Part shown: piece after piece, positions 41,906-49,392 of the stretch
How positions within the stretch are numbered: position 1 is the first letter of the stretch
Layout of the letters: every line of letters starts with the position of its first letter
Assembly (NCBI GenBank): GCA_903851195.1
Contig: CAINNJ010000033.1
Span: 346,739 to 410,738 of the forward strand
DNA length: 64,000 nucleotides
Source of the DNA: an uncultured Acidobacteriia bacterium
Lineage (GTDB): Bacteria > Acidobacteriota > Terriglobia > Bryobacterales > Bryobacteraceae
Direction: 5' to 3'
Made by a program: the position numbers and the translations under genes
Notes under the pieces: model-generated
Database searches by the model: none
What the model was told of the DNA's origin: nothing
What the model saw: only the letters and a program-made list of their open reading frames with translations

Positions 41906-43636
41906 TCAGTAGCCGGCGGCGTGTCCGCCCCGGCGGCCATCCGACCAGCCCTGGCGCATATTCGTCTTCTCCTCGATCGCGACCGCATGAATATCGCCCT
42001 GCGCCCGCAGCTTCGGATTCAGCTGATAGCCCAGTTCCGTCAGCTTCCGGCCCACGTCGAACACCACCGCGCCGGGTTCCGCTTCAATCCGGTCCGGCAC
42101 GAACTGGTCGTGGATACGCGGGTATTCAATCGCGTCGCGCAGGGGCATCTTGTAGTCGATCAGGTTCACCAGCACCTGCACCAGCGTGCTCGGAATGGTG
42201 ACGCCGCCCGGCGTGCCCAGCGCCACCCAAGGCGAACCGTCGGGACGAATGACGATCGTCGGCGCCATGGTCGATACCAGCCGCGCGCCCGGCGTCAGAG
42301 GATTCGCTTTCGGCCTCGAATTCCGGCTGGATTTCTCTCCCGCGACGATCGTGCCCACCATGTCGCCCAGCAGAACACCCGTGCCGCGGATGATCACCTG
42401 CGATCCGTAAAAGCTGCCGAGCGTATACGTGTTCGAAACCAGGTTGCCTTCCTCGTCGACCACGCTGAAGTGCGTGGTGTGCGGGCTCTCCGCGGACGAA
42501 ACGCCGCCCTCACCCGCCGGGAGCGAGGGCAGTTCCGATGCCGGCGTCACGCGTCCGTCTTTCCGGATGGTGGCGGCCATCCGGTCCGCGTACGCTCCGC
42601 TGAGCAACTGCTCCATCGGCATGGGCGCCACCTTCGGGTCGGCGGCGTAAAGCAGCCGGTCCCGGAACCCGCGCCGCATCGCTTCCACCAGCAAGTGCCG
42701 GGATTCCACCGAACCTTCCATCCCCGGAGCCATCTCGAAATGGCTCAGCACGTTCAGCATTTCCAGCAGGACGAAGCCGCCGGAACTGCTCGGCGGCATG
42801 GTCAGGATTTTGTTGCCGCGGTAGGTTCCGGTGAGCGGCTCTTTCTCGATCGCCTGGTAGCCCTTCAGGTCGTCGAGCGTCATGAAGCCCCCTTCGGCTT
42901 TCATATCCGCCGCGATCCGTTGTGCCGTCACACCCTCGTAGAACTCTTTCGGGCCATTCTTCCGGATCCGGGCGATGGTCGCCGCAAGATCCGGCAGTTT
43001 GACCAGTTCGCCCTGCTTCAGAGGCTGCTCTCCCCCGTGCAGGAATACCTTGGCCGTTTCGGGAAACCCTTTCATCACCGGAACCTGAAGCCGGAGCACC
43101 AGTTCCATGCGCTGCGAAGCGGGAAAGCCTTTTGCCGCCAGTTCCTGAGCGGGCAGCAGGACCGTCGCCCACGGCAGCCTGCCAAACTTCCGATGCGCGA
43201 GAGCCAGCCCGGCGACGGTTCCGGGAACACCGGCCGCCTTGTATCCCACCTGCACGCCGCTGCTATCCGGAAAAGCGTCGAGGCGCGCCGCCGCCGGCAC
43301 GGTCTCTTTATAGTCGAAAGCCCGCACCCGGCCGTCCTTCATGCGGACCACCATGTAGCCGCCTCCGCCCAGATTGCCCGCCTCCGGATGCACCACGGCG
43401 AGAGCGAAACCGACCGCGACCGCCGCGTCCACGGCGTTGCCGCCCTGGTGAAGAATCCGGAGGCCGACCGCCGTGGCGAGTTCGTGCGTGGACGCCACCA
43501 TCGCATGCGCGGCGCGTTCCGGCTGCGCGATTTGCGGCCGGATCCCTTCAAAGTCCAGGCCGCTCTGCGAGCGCTCCTGGCAAACCGCGGTTGCGGCGAG
43601 GGCAAAACTCAGGAAGATAAGAAGGCGTCGCGACAT
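41906..43636 (-). CDS. ggt: Gamma-glutamyltransferase
   Basis: A 576-residue periplasmic Ntn hydrolase precursor. A signal peptide (SRRLLIFLSFALAATAVCQ) is followed by AMVASTHELATAVGLRIL, HQGGNAVDAAVAVGFAL and LGGGGYMVV. Autocleavage should occur before Thr387 of the TTHFSVVDEEG motif, giving a large subunit and a small subunit that begins with the catalytic threonine. GSFYGSQVIIRGTGVLLGD follows as in the family. It cleaves glutathione and other gamma-glutamyl compounds or transfers the glutamyl group. ATG 43636 is preferred over an adjacent TTG. The promoter lies so close that the message would have almost no leader. Confidence 0.96.
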   Translation of the reverse strand: MSRRLLIFLSFALAATAVCQERSQSGLDFEGIRPQIAQPERAAHAMVASTHELATAVGLRILHQGGNAVDAAVAVGFALAVVHPEAGNLGGGGYMVVRMKDGRVRAFDYKETVPAAARLDAFPDSSGVQVGYKAAGVPGTVAGLALAHRKFGRLPWATVLLPAQELAAKGFPASQRMELVLRLQVPVMKGFPETAKVFLHGGEQPLKQGELVKLPDLAATIARIRKNGPKEFYEGVTAQRIAADMKAEGGFMTLDDLKGYQAIEKEPLTGTYRGNKILTMPPSSSGGFVLLEMLNVLSHFEMAPGMEGSVESRHLLVEAMRRGFRDRLLYAADPKVAPMPMEQLLSGAYADRMAATIRKDGRVTPASELPSLPAGEGGVSSAESPHTTHFSVVDEEGNLVSNTYTLGSFYGSQVIIRGTGVLLGDMVGTIVAGEKSSRNSRPKANPLTPGARLVSTMAPTIVIRPDGSPWVALGTPGGVTIPSTLVQVLVNLIDYKMPLRDAIEYPRIHDQFVPDRIEAEPGAVVFDVGRKLTELGYQLNPKLRAQGDIHAVAIEEKTNMRQGWSDGRRGGHAAGY

Positions 43637-43644
43637 CAATCTGA

Positions 43645-43673
43645 ATTATCGCTGTCGGTTAGAATTGAATCAA
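43645..43673 (-). promoter_or_regulatory. ggt: Promoter of ggt
   Basis: On the minus strand TTGATT (43673-43668) and GATAAT (43650-43645) are exactly 17 bases apart. The -10 ends eight bases before the ATG, so the transcript starts within about two bases of the start codon. Confidence 0.6.
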
Positions 43674-43704
43674 AGCAAATCGGTTGGTTTCCGAGGGGGA
43701 AAGT

Positions 43705-46700
43705 TTGTTACTACATCGCTCCGCGTTTTCACTGGTCGCGCTCGCCTTTGCGGTTTCCGCTTTCGGGCAGACCTCCACATCACAGATCGCCGGCACCGTG
43801 CGCGATTCGTCGGGCTCGGCCGTGCCTCACGCGGCTGTCACGCTGACCAATGAAAATACCGGGGTTGCCGGCCGGCAGGAAACCACGGATGCGGGCGTTT
43901 TCGCCTTTCCCGCGATTCCGGTGGGCACGTACTCGGTCCGGGTGGAGGCCACCGGCTTCAAGGCCGCCGTCCGCACCGGCAACACCGTGCAGGTCAACAC
44001 GCCGCTCACGGTCGACATTGCCCTCGAAGTCGGCGCGCTCTCCGAGAGCGTTGAGGTAACCGCCTCTTCGGAGACCCTCCAGACCGCCAATGCCACCATC
44101 GGGAATGTGATCGAGCGTCAGGCCATCGTGACGCTGCCTCTCAATGGCCGCAACCCTCTCAACCTGCTGATGTACGAACCGGGTGTGGTGCAGCGTTCCG
44201 GCAACACCGTGAACGTGAACGGCGCGCGCGCGAGCGCCGCCAACGTCACCATCGACGGCATTGAAGCCAACGAATCCACCAGCCCGAATCCGACCAGCAA
44301 CATCTTCCGGCTGAATCCGGACAACGTCCAGGAATTCAAAGTCACCACCTCGAATCCGTCGGCGGAAGAAGGGCGCAACTCCGGCGCCAACGTCTCCATT
44401 GCGACCCGCTCCGGCACCAATCAGTTTCACGGCTCCGCCTTCGAGTTTTTCCGCAATACAGCGCTGAACGCGCAGGAGTGGTACGCCAACGCGCAGGGCG
44501 GGCAGAAGCCGCTCATTCAGCTCAACCAGTATGGCTTCGAAGTCGGCGGCCCCATCCGCAAAAACAAGACGTTCTTCTTCGGCAGCTGGCAGGGCCAGAA
44601 GGTCAACTTTTCCGACCCGATCGACAAGACCTTCGGCGCCGTGAGTCTCTACACGCCCACGGCCCTCAGCGGCATTTATCGTTATTTCGTTCCCAATCCG
44701 GCCAGCCCTCTGGTGATCGGCGGCCAGAAAATCACCCAGAACAGTGTCCTGCTGGTGGACCCGAAGACCGGCGCTCTCGCCCCCGGAGTGCACAACTGCA
44801 CCTCCGGTTCCGACTTGAACTGCGTCGCTTCCTACAACATCTTTGCCGCCGATCCCCGCGGCACGGGACTCGACTCCGCGGTAAAAGGCGTGTTGGGTGG
44901 TTATCCCGCCCCGAACAACTACAGCTCGTCCGGCGACGGCCTCAACGTCGGCGGTTACTCCTGGAATTCCCCCACGCAGGTTCGCGGACCCCAATATTCG
45001 CTGCGCGTCGACCACACCATCAACGATAAGAACAACGTTTTCTTCCGCTGGCTGGGCGCCGAGCAGAATACGCTCAAGGGCGATCCGCTCAACAGCCGCC
45101 CCATCGTGATCCCCGGATATCCCCCGCGCGGAGAGGTCTTCCGCCCCGCCCAGAATTATGCTCTCGGCTTCCGCACCATCATCTCGGCCCGTCTGGTGAA
45201 CGAGTTGACGCTGGGTTATTCGCGCTGGCAGTTCCTCTTCACCCAGGGCGAAGCGAATCCGCTGTTCCCGAACACGCCCCGCTTCACCTTCAACAATTCC
45301 ACCGTGGATTACACCGCGAATCCCCGCACCTTCCGCGCCGTCAGCACGCCGCAGATCGTGGAAAACCTGAGCTACCTGAACGGCAAACACGTCATGCGGT
45401 TCGGCGCGAATATTCGCATGTACCAGCACAATGACCAGCGCGGGGACGTTGGCGGCAACAGCCTTGTCCCCGCGATCTCGCTGTCGCGGACCACTCGTCC
45501 GCCCGCCGGATTCGCCAACCTGCCGCCCACCGGCATTGCCTCCACCGACCTCACCCGCCTGCAGGGCACCATCAACGATCTGCTTGGCATTCCGGCCGGT
45601 CTCACGCAGGTCTTCCTGGGCGACGTGGTGCACGACACCTTTCTGCCTTTCCGCAGCGGCGACAAGGTCACGCTCTGGTCGCAGGGCCAGCGCCTCAAGC
45701 AATACAACTTTTACGGTCAGGATGAATTCAAATTCCGCCAGAACATCACCCTCAGTCTTGGCGTTCGCTGGGAATTGAATCCCCCGGCTTCGGAAGCCGG
45801 AGACCGGGCCTACGTTCCCAACAAGAACATCGACGGCAGCCAGGGTCCTGTCACTTTCGTCCACGCCGACCGGTGGTACAAAAACTTCAACTACGGGGCC
45901 GTCGCCCCGCGCCTCGGGATCACCTGGGCGCCCGGAAGCCTGCCCAGGACCGTGATCCGCGCCGGCTACGGACAGGCGTTCGACCCGATTAACAGTTTCC
46001 AGGTGACCTCCGTCGCCACGGCCGTGCCCGGCCAGGCGTTTACCTGCAGTTCTTCGTTTTCGGGCACCAACGGCGCGCTCGTCACCACGCCGGGTTGCCA
46101 GGCCGTGACCGACGTTCGGCTTGGCAGCGGCTTTCTCAACGAAATGCTGCCGCCGACCGTGAAGCCTTCATCTTTCCTCACGCCCCCGATCCAGAACTAC
46201 GCCAACGCTCCGGCAGCCCGCGTATTCGACCCGAATCTCAAACTGCCGACGGTTCACATGTGGAACCTCACCATCCAGCACGAACTGCCCGCCGGCGTGG
46301 TGGTGAGCGCCGGCTATGTAGGCCGCCGCGGCACTCGCCTGTACCGCTCCTGGGACGTGAACCAGATTGACGCGAAGCCGATTTTGTCGTCGTTTACCGC
46401 GATGCAGAAGAACGTCGCGCTCGGCGGCGGCTGCCGCGCGGATGGAACGCTCGCGAGCGGCGCGGCCTGCGCGGGGGCATCTCCCGTCCCGGTGCTGCAG
46501 TCGGGAATCGTCAATCAGGCCTTCGTGAATTCGGCCACCACGACGACCGATCTCTCGCAGAACGCGGCCGGCAACTTCGCGGGCCGCATCGAGCAGAGCA
46601 CCACCGCCGCGAAACTCCGTCCGAACCAGCAGTTCGCCCAGATCCTCATGATCGACAACGGCGCGGATTCCAGCTATCACGCCGCGCAGTTCACCTTCCG

Positions 46701-47496
46701 GAAGAGATTTGACAAAGCCGGCTTCCTGATGAACGGCGCCTATACTCTGGGCAAGTCCATCGACAACCTGTCGCTCGACCCCGTCGCCGCCACCGTGGGC
46801 GGCGGTCTGACGTCCACGAACGCCAGAACACCTGCCGACAGCCGAAACTACCAGAACGAAAAGGCGCGCTCGGATTTCGATCAACGGCATGTGCTGAACA
46901 TGTCGGGAATTTACGAACTGCCGTTCGGTCAGGGCAAGCGTTTCCTTGGCAGAACCGGCCGGGTCGCCAATCTGGCGATCGGCGGGTGGAGCGTCAATGG
47001 GATTTACACCTACCAGTCGGGCGAACCGTTTTCGGTCCGGTCGGGTGTGCTGACGGCCAATTTCTCGGCGCAGTCCCGGGCGGCGCTCAAGCCCGGCGCC
47101 ACGCTGCCCGTCGCCCAGTTGCAGGATAAGGCCGGCGTGATCGGCCCGGTCTTCTTCGCGAACGCCGATGCCTTCACGTTCCCGAATCCGGGTGAACTCG
47201 GCCTTGGCCGCAACATCTTCCAGGGTCCCGGCTACTGGAATCTCGACGCCTCGCTGGCCAAAAGCTTCTCGATCAATGAGCGCGTCAAAGCGGTCTTCCG
47301 GGCTGAAGCTTTCAACGCCCTGAATCACCCGAGCTTCCGCAACCCGCGCGACGCATCCGTCGGCAGCCCCGCGATTACCTCGGGGGTGTTCGGTCAGGCC
47401 TGTTGCGTCACGCTTTCGACGGCCAGTTCGGCCACAACGAACCAGAACGGCGAAAGCTGGCGGGTTGTTCAGCTGGCGCTCAAACTGACGTTTTAA
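43705..47496 (+). CDS. TonB-dependent receptor 4 (Oar-like)
   Basis: About 1263 residues, the largest of the four receptors. The start is a TTG at 43705, five bases after a strong GAGGGGG site. It gives a short signal peptide (HRSAFSLVALAFAVSAFGQ). The carboxypeptidase-regulatory domain (SQIAGTVRDSSGSAVPHAAV), plug segments (IVTLPLNGRNPLNLLMYEPG, NVTIDGIEANES, GANVSIATRSGTNQFHGS) and a long barrel ending in WRVVQLALKLTF follow. The ligand is unknown. It is divergent from ggt and convergent with the unrecognised 469-residue gene. Confidence 0.9.
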   Translation: MLLHRSAFSLVALAFAVSAFGQTSTSQIAGTVRDSSGSAVPHAAVTLTNENTGVAGRQETTDAGVFAFPAIPVGTYSVRVEATGFKAAVRTGNTVQVNTPLTVDIALEVGALSESVEVTASSETLQTANATIGNVIERQAIVTLPLNGRNPLNLLMYEPGVVQRSGNTVNVNGARASAANVTIDGIEANESTSPNPTSNIFRLNPDNVQEFKVTTSNPSAEEGRNSGANVSIATRSGTNQFHGSAFEFFRNTALNAQEWYANAQGGQKPLIQLNQYGFEVGGPIRKNKTFFFGSWQGQKVNFSDPIDKTFGAVSLYTPTALSGIYRYFVPNPASPLVIGGQKITQNSVLLVDPKTGALAPGVHNCTSGSDLNCVASYNIFAADPRGTGLDSAVKGVLGGYPAPNNYSSSGDGLNVGGYSWNSPTQVRGPQYSLRVDHTINDKNNVFFRWLGAEQNTLKGDPLNSRPIVIPGYPPRGEVFRPAQNYALGFRTIISARLVNELTLGYSRWQFLFTQGEANPLFPNTPRFTFNNSTVDYTANPRTFRAVSTPQIVENLSYLNGKHVMRFGANIRMYQHNDQRGDVGGNSLVPAISLSRTTRPPAGFANLPPTGIASTDLTRLQGTINDLLGIPAGLTQVFLGDVVHDTFLPFRSGDKVTLWSQGQRLKQYNFYGQDEFKFRQNITLSLGVRWELNPPASEAGDRAYVPNKNIDGSQGPVTFVHADRWYKNFNYGAVAPRLGITWAPGSLPRTVIRAGYGQAFDPINSFQVTSVATAVPGQAFTCSSSFSGTNGALVTTPGCQAVTDVRLGSGFLNEMLPPTVKPSSFLTPPIQNYANAPAARVFDPNLKLPTVHMWNLTIQHELPAGVVVSAGYVGRRGTRLYRSWDVNQIDAKPILSSFTAMQKNVALGGGCRADGTLASGAACAGASPVPVLQSGIVNQAFVNSATTTTDLSQNAAGNFAGRIEQSTTAAKLRPNQQFAQILMIDNGADSSYHAAQFTFRKRFDKAGFLMNGAYTLGKSIDNLSLDPVAATVGGGLTSTNARTPADSRNYQNEKARSDFDQRHVLNMSGIYELPFGQGKRFLGRTGRVANLAIGGWSVNGIYTYQSGEPFSVRSGVLTANFSAQSRAALKPGATLPVAQLQDKAGVIGPVFFANADAFTFPNPGELGLGRNIFQGPGYWNLDASLAKSFSINERVKAVFRAEAFNALNHPSFRNPRDASVGSPAITSGVFGQACCVTLSTASSATTNQNGESWRVVQLALKLTF

Positions 47497-47501
47497 GGGT
47501 C

Positions 47502-47527
47502 GAAGGCAGGCGCGAGGGCTTGCCTTC
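47502..47527. terminator. Possible bidirectional terminator hairpin
   Basis: GAAGGCAGGC (47502-47511) and GCTTGCCTTC (47518-47527) form a 10-bp stem with one G-U pair and a 6-base loop, exactly between two convergent genes. There is no T-tract on either strand. Confidence 0.5.
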
Positions 47528-47535
47528 AGACGCCA

Positions 47536-48945
47536 TCAGTCGTCCAGTGGAGGCCCCAGCACCGCTTCCGCGAACAGGGGAAACGCGGGGCGGAGTTTCT
47601 GCGCTCCGTCGATGATATCGTCCGGCACGGGACCGAAACGGGCCAGCGCCGCCGTCATGAGCAGCGAGTTCTCAACCACCGTGCGGAACCGTCGCTCGAT
47701 TGTCTCCAGGGCACCCGGTTCACCGAGCTGATCGAGCGCGGGTTCCAGCCGATGGCGAATCGCGCGGAACGCGTCCGAGACCACCGTTCCCCGTTCTTCG
47801 TCGCACTTGCGCAGGTATTTTCGGATCGACCCGGCGAGCCCGTCGGCCTGAGTCCGGATCTCATCGCGCGTGAGCGTGGGGCCGGAGGGCAGGGTAAAGG
47901 AATCGAAATCGGCGATCCGATTCCACACACTGGCATCTTCCGATCCGATCTGACTCACGGACCCGGAAGCGCCTCCCAAACGGATGAGCGCGTCTTCGAA
48001 CAGCCAGGACGCCAGCACCGCGACGGAGCCGTGCTGTTGCACGAGAGCCGGATAACCTTCGAGACGCCGCCTCTGTTTCTCCGAGGGGCCCGCCAGCGCC
48101 TGACAAATGGACGCGGCCATCAGTTCGCGCGACAGCGCCTGCGCGACCGTGGACAGTCGGTCGTCCCATTTCGAAGAGACGATACGGTTTCCGGCGCGAA
48201 CCTCCTCCAGCGTATCCGCCAGCAGGTCGGATTCCCTTAGCAACTTCCTGCAACCATCAAAATCCTTGCATATGGCCAGGTGTACTTTCGGCCGCTCCTT
48301 GTCGCCGCGCGGCTTTCTGGCGGCCTTGTCTCCGGTCGCCGAATCGAGTTGTTTCTCCCGGTGATCATCCTTTTCTCCCGGATTCCCGATGTAATCGGTT
48401 CGTTCCAGCTCGCGGAAGCGGGCGTAATACCGGTCCTCGGTGCCGAAAAGGTCCGTCTCCATCGTCCGCAGCGCCGCCCATGCGGCAGCCTGTCGGTTCC
48501 CTTCGGACTTGACCGCGCCAAGCTTATCGAGAAAGCGCTGAATTCTCTCGGGGCGCGACCTGTGGGGAACGCCCTTGAACGGGGACCAGCCAAACCAGTC
48601 GAGCGAATACGGTGTATAAGCGACGACCGCGGTAGCGCCGTTCACCCATTTTGTCTCGGTCTCATTTTTCACCGAGAGTTCCAGCGTTGTCAGCCGGATG
48701 GCGTCCTGACTGGCTGTCCCGGCATTTCGCACTTCAAGCGGCCGGTTCTTCCAGAGCTCAAATCCGCCCTTCTCGCAGCCAAAATCCACCACCTGCCGGT
48801 AGGCGCCCTCCGAGGAAGCGCGTATAACGATCTCCGTCAGGCTCACCTCTTCGGTCAGGTCCGCCGCGCCAATCGGCACCGATGCATCGGGGTCGGCTAC
48901 GGTGTCTGTCCAAAACGGAATATTGCGTAAGTCTACGGCTCCCAA
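47536..48945 (-). CDS. Unrecognised 469-residue protein
   Basis: I do not recognise this protein. It has no signal peptide or membrane segment. The N-terminal 130 residues look like mixed beta structure (LTEIVIRASSEGAY, LTTLELSVKNE, TAVVAYTPYSLDWFGWSPF). The remainder is charged and helical, with a very acidic/basic middle (residues about 180-215) and a C-terminal helical domain (SVAVLASWLFEDALIRLG, TVVENSLLMTAALARFGPVP). The start is a TTG directly after the stop of the upstream small gene, with GAGGAGG at proper spacing, so the two are translationally coupled. It is divergent from the protease operon and might be part of the same system, but nothing in the sequence proves it. Confidence 0.6.
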   Translation of the reverse strand: MGAVDLRNIPFWTDTVADPDASVPIGAADLTEEVSLTEIVIRASSEGAYRQVVDFGCEKGGFELWKNRPLEVRNAGTASQDAIRLTTLELSVKNETETKWVNGATAVVAYTPYSLDWFGWSPFKGVPHRSRPERIQRFLDKLGAVKSEGNRQAAAWAALRTMETDLFGTEDRYYARFRELERTDYIGNPGEKDDHREKQLDSATGDKAARKPRGDKERPKVHLAICKDFDGCRKLLRESDLLADTLEEVRAGNRIVSSKWDDRLSTVAQALSRELMAASICQALAGPSEKQRRRLEGYPALVQQHGSVAVLASWLFEDALIRLGGASGSVSQIGSEDASVWNRIADFDSFTLPSGPTLTRDEIRTQADGLAGSIRKYLRKCDEERGTVVSDAFRAIRHRLEPALDQLGEPGALETIERRFRTVVENSLLMTAALARFGPVPDDIIDGAQKLRPAFPLFAEAVLGPPLDD

Positions 48946-49107
48946 TCATTCCTCCTCGGCCTCGCGCAATCTTCGCAGACCGGGCGATGCACTGTTCTCT
49001 TTAATGAGCTGAACCAGCTCGGCGTTACGGGAGTCTGGCCAAAATGTTCGGGAATATCTTGCGGACCCGCCCGAACGCAGCCGGACATCGGCGTTGCCCG
49101 CATCCAT
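48946..49107 (-). CDS. Small unrecognised protein coupled to the 469-residue gene
   Basis: 53 residues from ATG 49107 (a GTG at 49131 would add eight basic residues). The sequence is Arg-rich at first and ends with the very acidic REAEEE, whose codons also form the GAGGAGG ribosome binding site of the next gene. The TGA stop at 48946-48948 is immediately followed by the TTG start of the 469-residue protein. The tight coupling is the main argument that it is real. No function can be given. Confidence 0.45.
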   Translation of the reverse strand: MDAGNADVRLRSGGSARYSRTFWPDSRNAELVQLIKENSASPGLRRLREAEEE

Positions 49108-49131
49108 TCGCGATCTTTTTTTGATCGGCAC

Positions 49132-49145
49132 GGAAAAAGTTTTCC
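49132..49145. promoter_or_regulatory. Palindrome between divergent small genes
   Basis: GGAAAA (49132-49137) and TTTTCC (49140-49145) form a 12-base palindrome around AG. It lies between the minus-strand small gene and the plus-strand peptide gene, where an operator would be expected. A second AT-rich element (GATC, seven T, GATC) lies at 49112-49126. Confidence 0.35.
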
Positions 49146-49201
49146 AAAAACCCGGGGGGAGAAAGCAGCAGAGGCGTGAGGAAAAAGGAACTCACTCCAA
49201 A

Positions 49202-49282
49202 ATGGAAATACTTAACTTCGTTCTGCTGTTGATCTGCGTGGCTGCTAAAGACGTACTCGGCGATTCGGATATCGGCGCCTGA
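49202..49282 (+). CDS. Possible 26-residue hydrophobic peptide
   Basis: An ATG opens a 26-codon frame (MEILNFVLLLICVAAKDVLG and a short acidic end). One continuous hydrophobic helix would span the membrane, like small type I toxin or regulatory membrane peptides. AAGGAA lies about 12 bases upstream, a little far. A GC-rich hairpin follows the stop by ten bases, which suggests a discrete transcript. It lies just ahead of the protease operon. The case rests on context and could be chance. Confidence 0.35.
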   Translation: MEILNFVLLLICVAAKDVLGDSDIGA

Positions 49283-49292
49283 GTAACGGAGC

Positions 49293-49317
49293 GGGGGAGC
49301 AAACATCTCCCCCCTTT
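49293..49317 (+). terminator. Hairpin after the small peptide
   Basis: GGGGGAG (49293-49299) and CTCCCCC (49307-49313) form a perfect 7-bp stem with a 7-base loop, followed by CTTT and then Cs. It is a plausible terminator insulating the downstream promoter. Confidence 0.5.
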
Positions 49318-49350
49318 CCCCGAATTCACACGGGTCCGCGCGGGCTGCAT

Positions 49351-49359
49351 TGCTATAAT
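49351..49359 (+). promoter_or_regulatory. Extended -10 promoter of the protease/sigma-factor operon
   Basis: TGCTATAAT is a perfect extended -10 (TGn plus TATAAT at 49354-49359). The -35 region is poor, as is usual with an extended -10. Transcription would start near 49366, 27 bases before the GTG of the CHAT gene. Confidence 0.65.
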
Positions 49360-49392
49360 TATTGCACCGCGGGATTCATCCGCGTTCCCACA

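Noticed and set aside
49025..49306. A 93-codon minus-strand frame across the divergent region
   Set aside because: It overlaps the better-supported small gene and crosses two hairpins. Composition is not protein-like at its ends.
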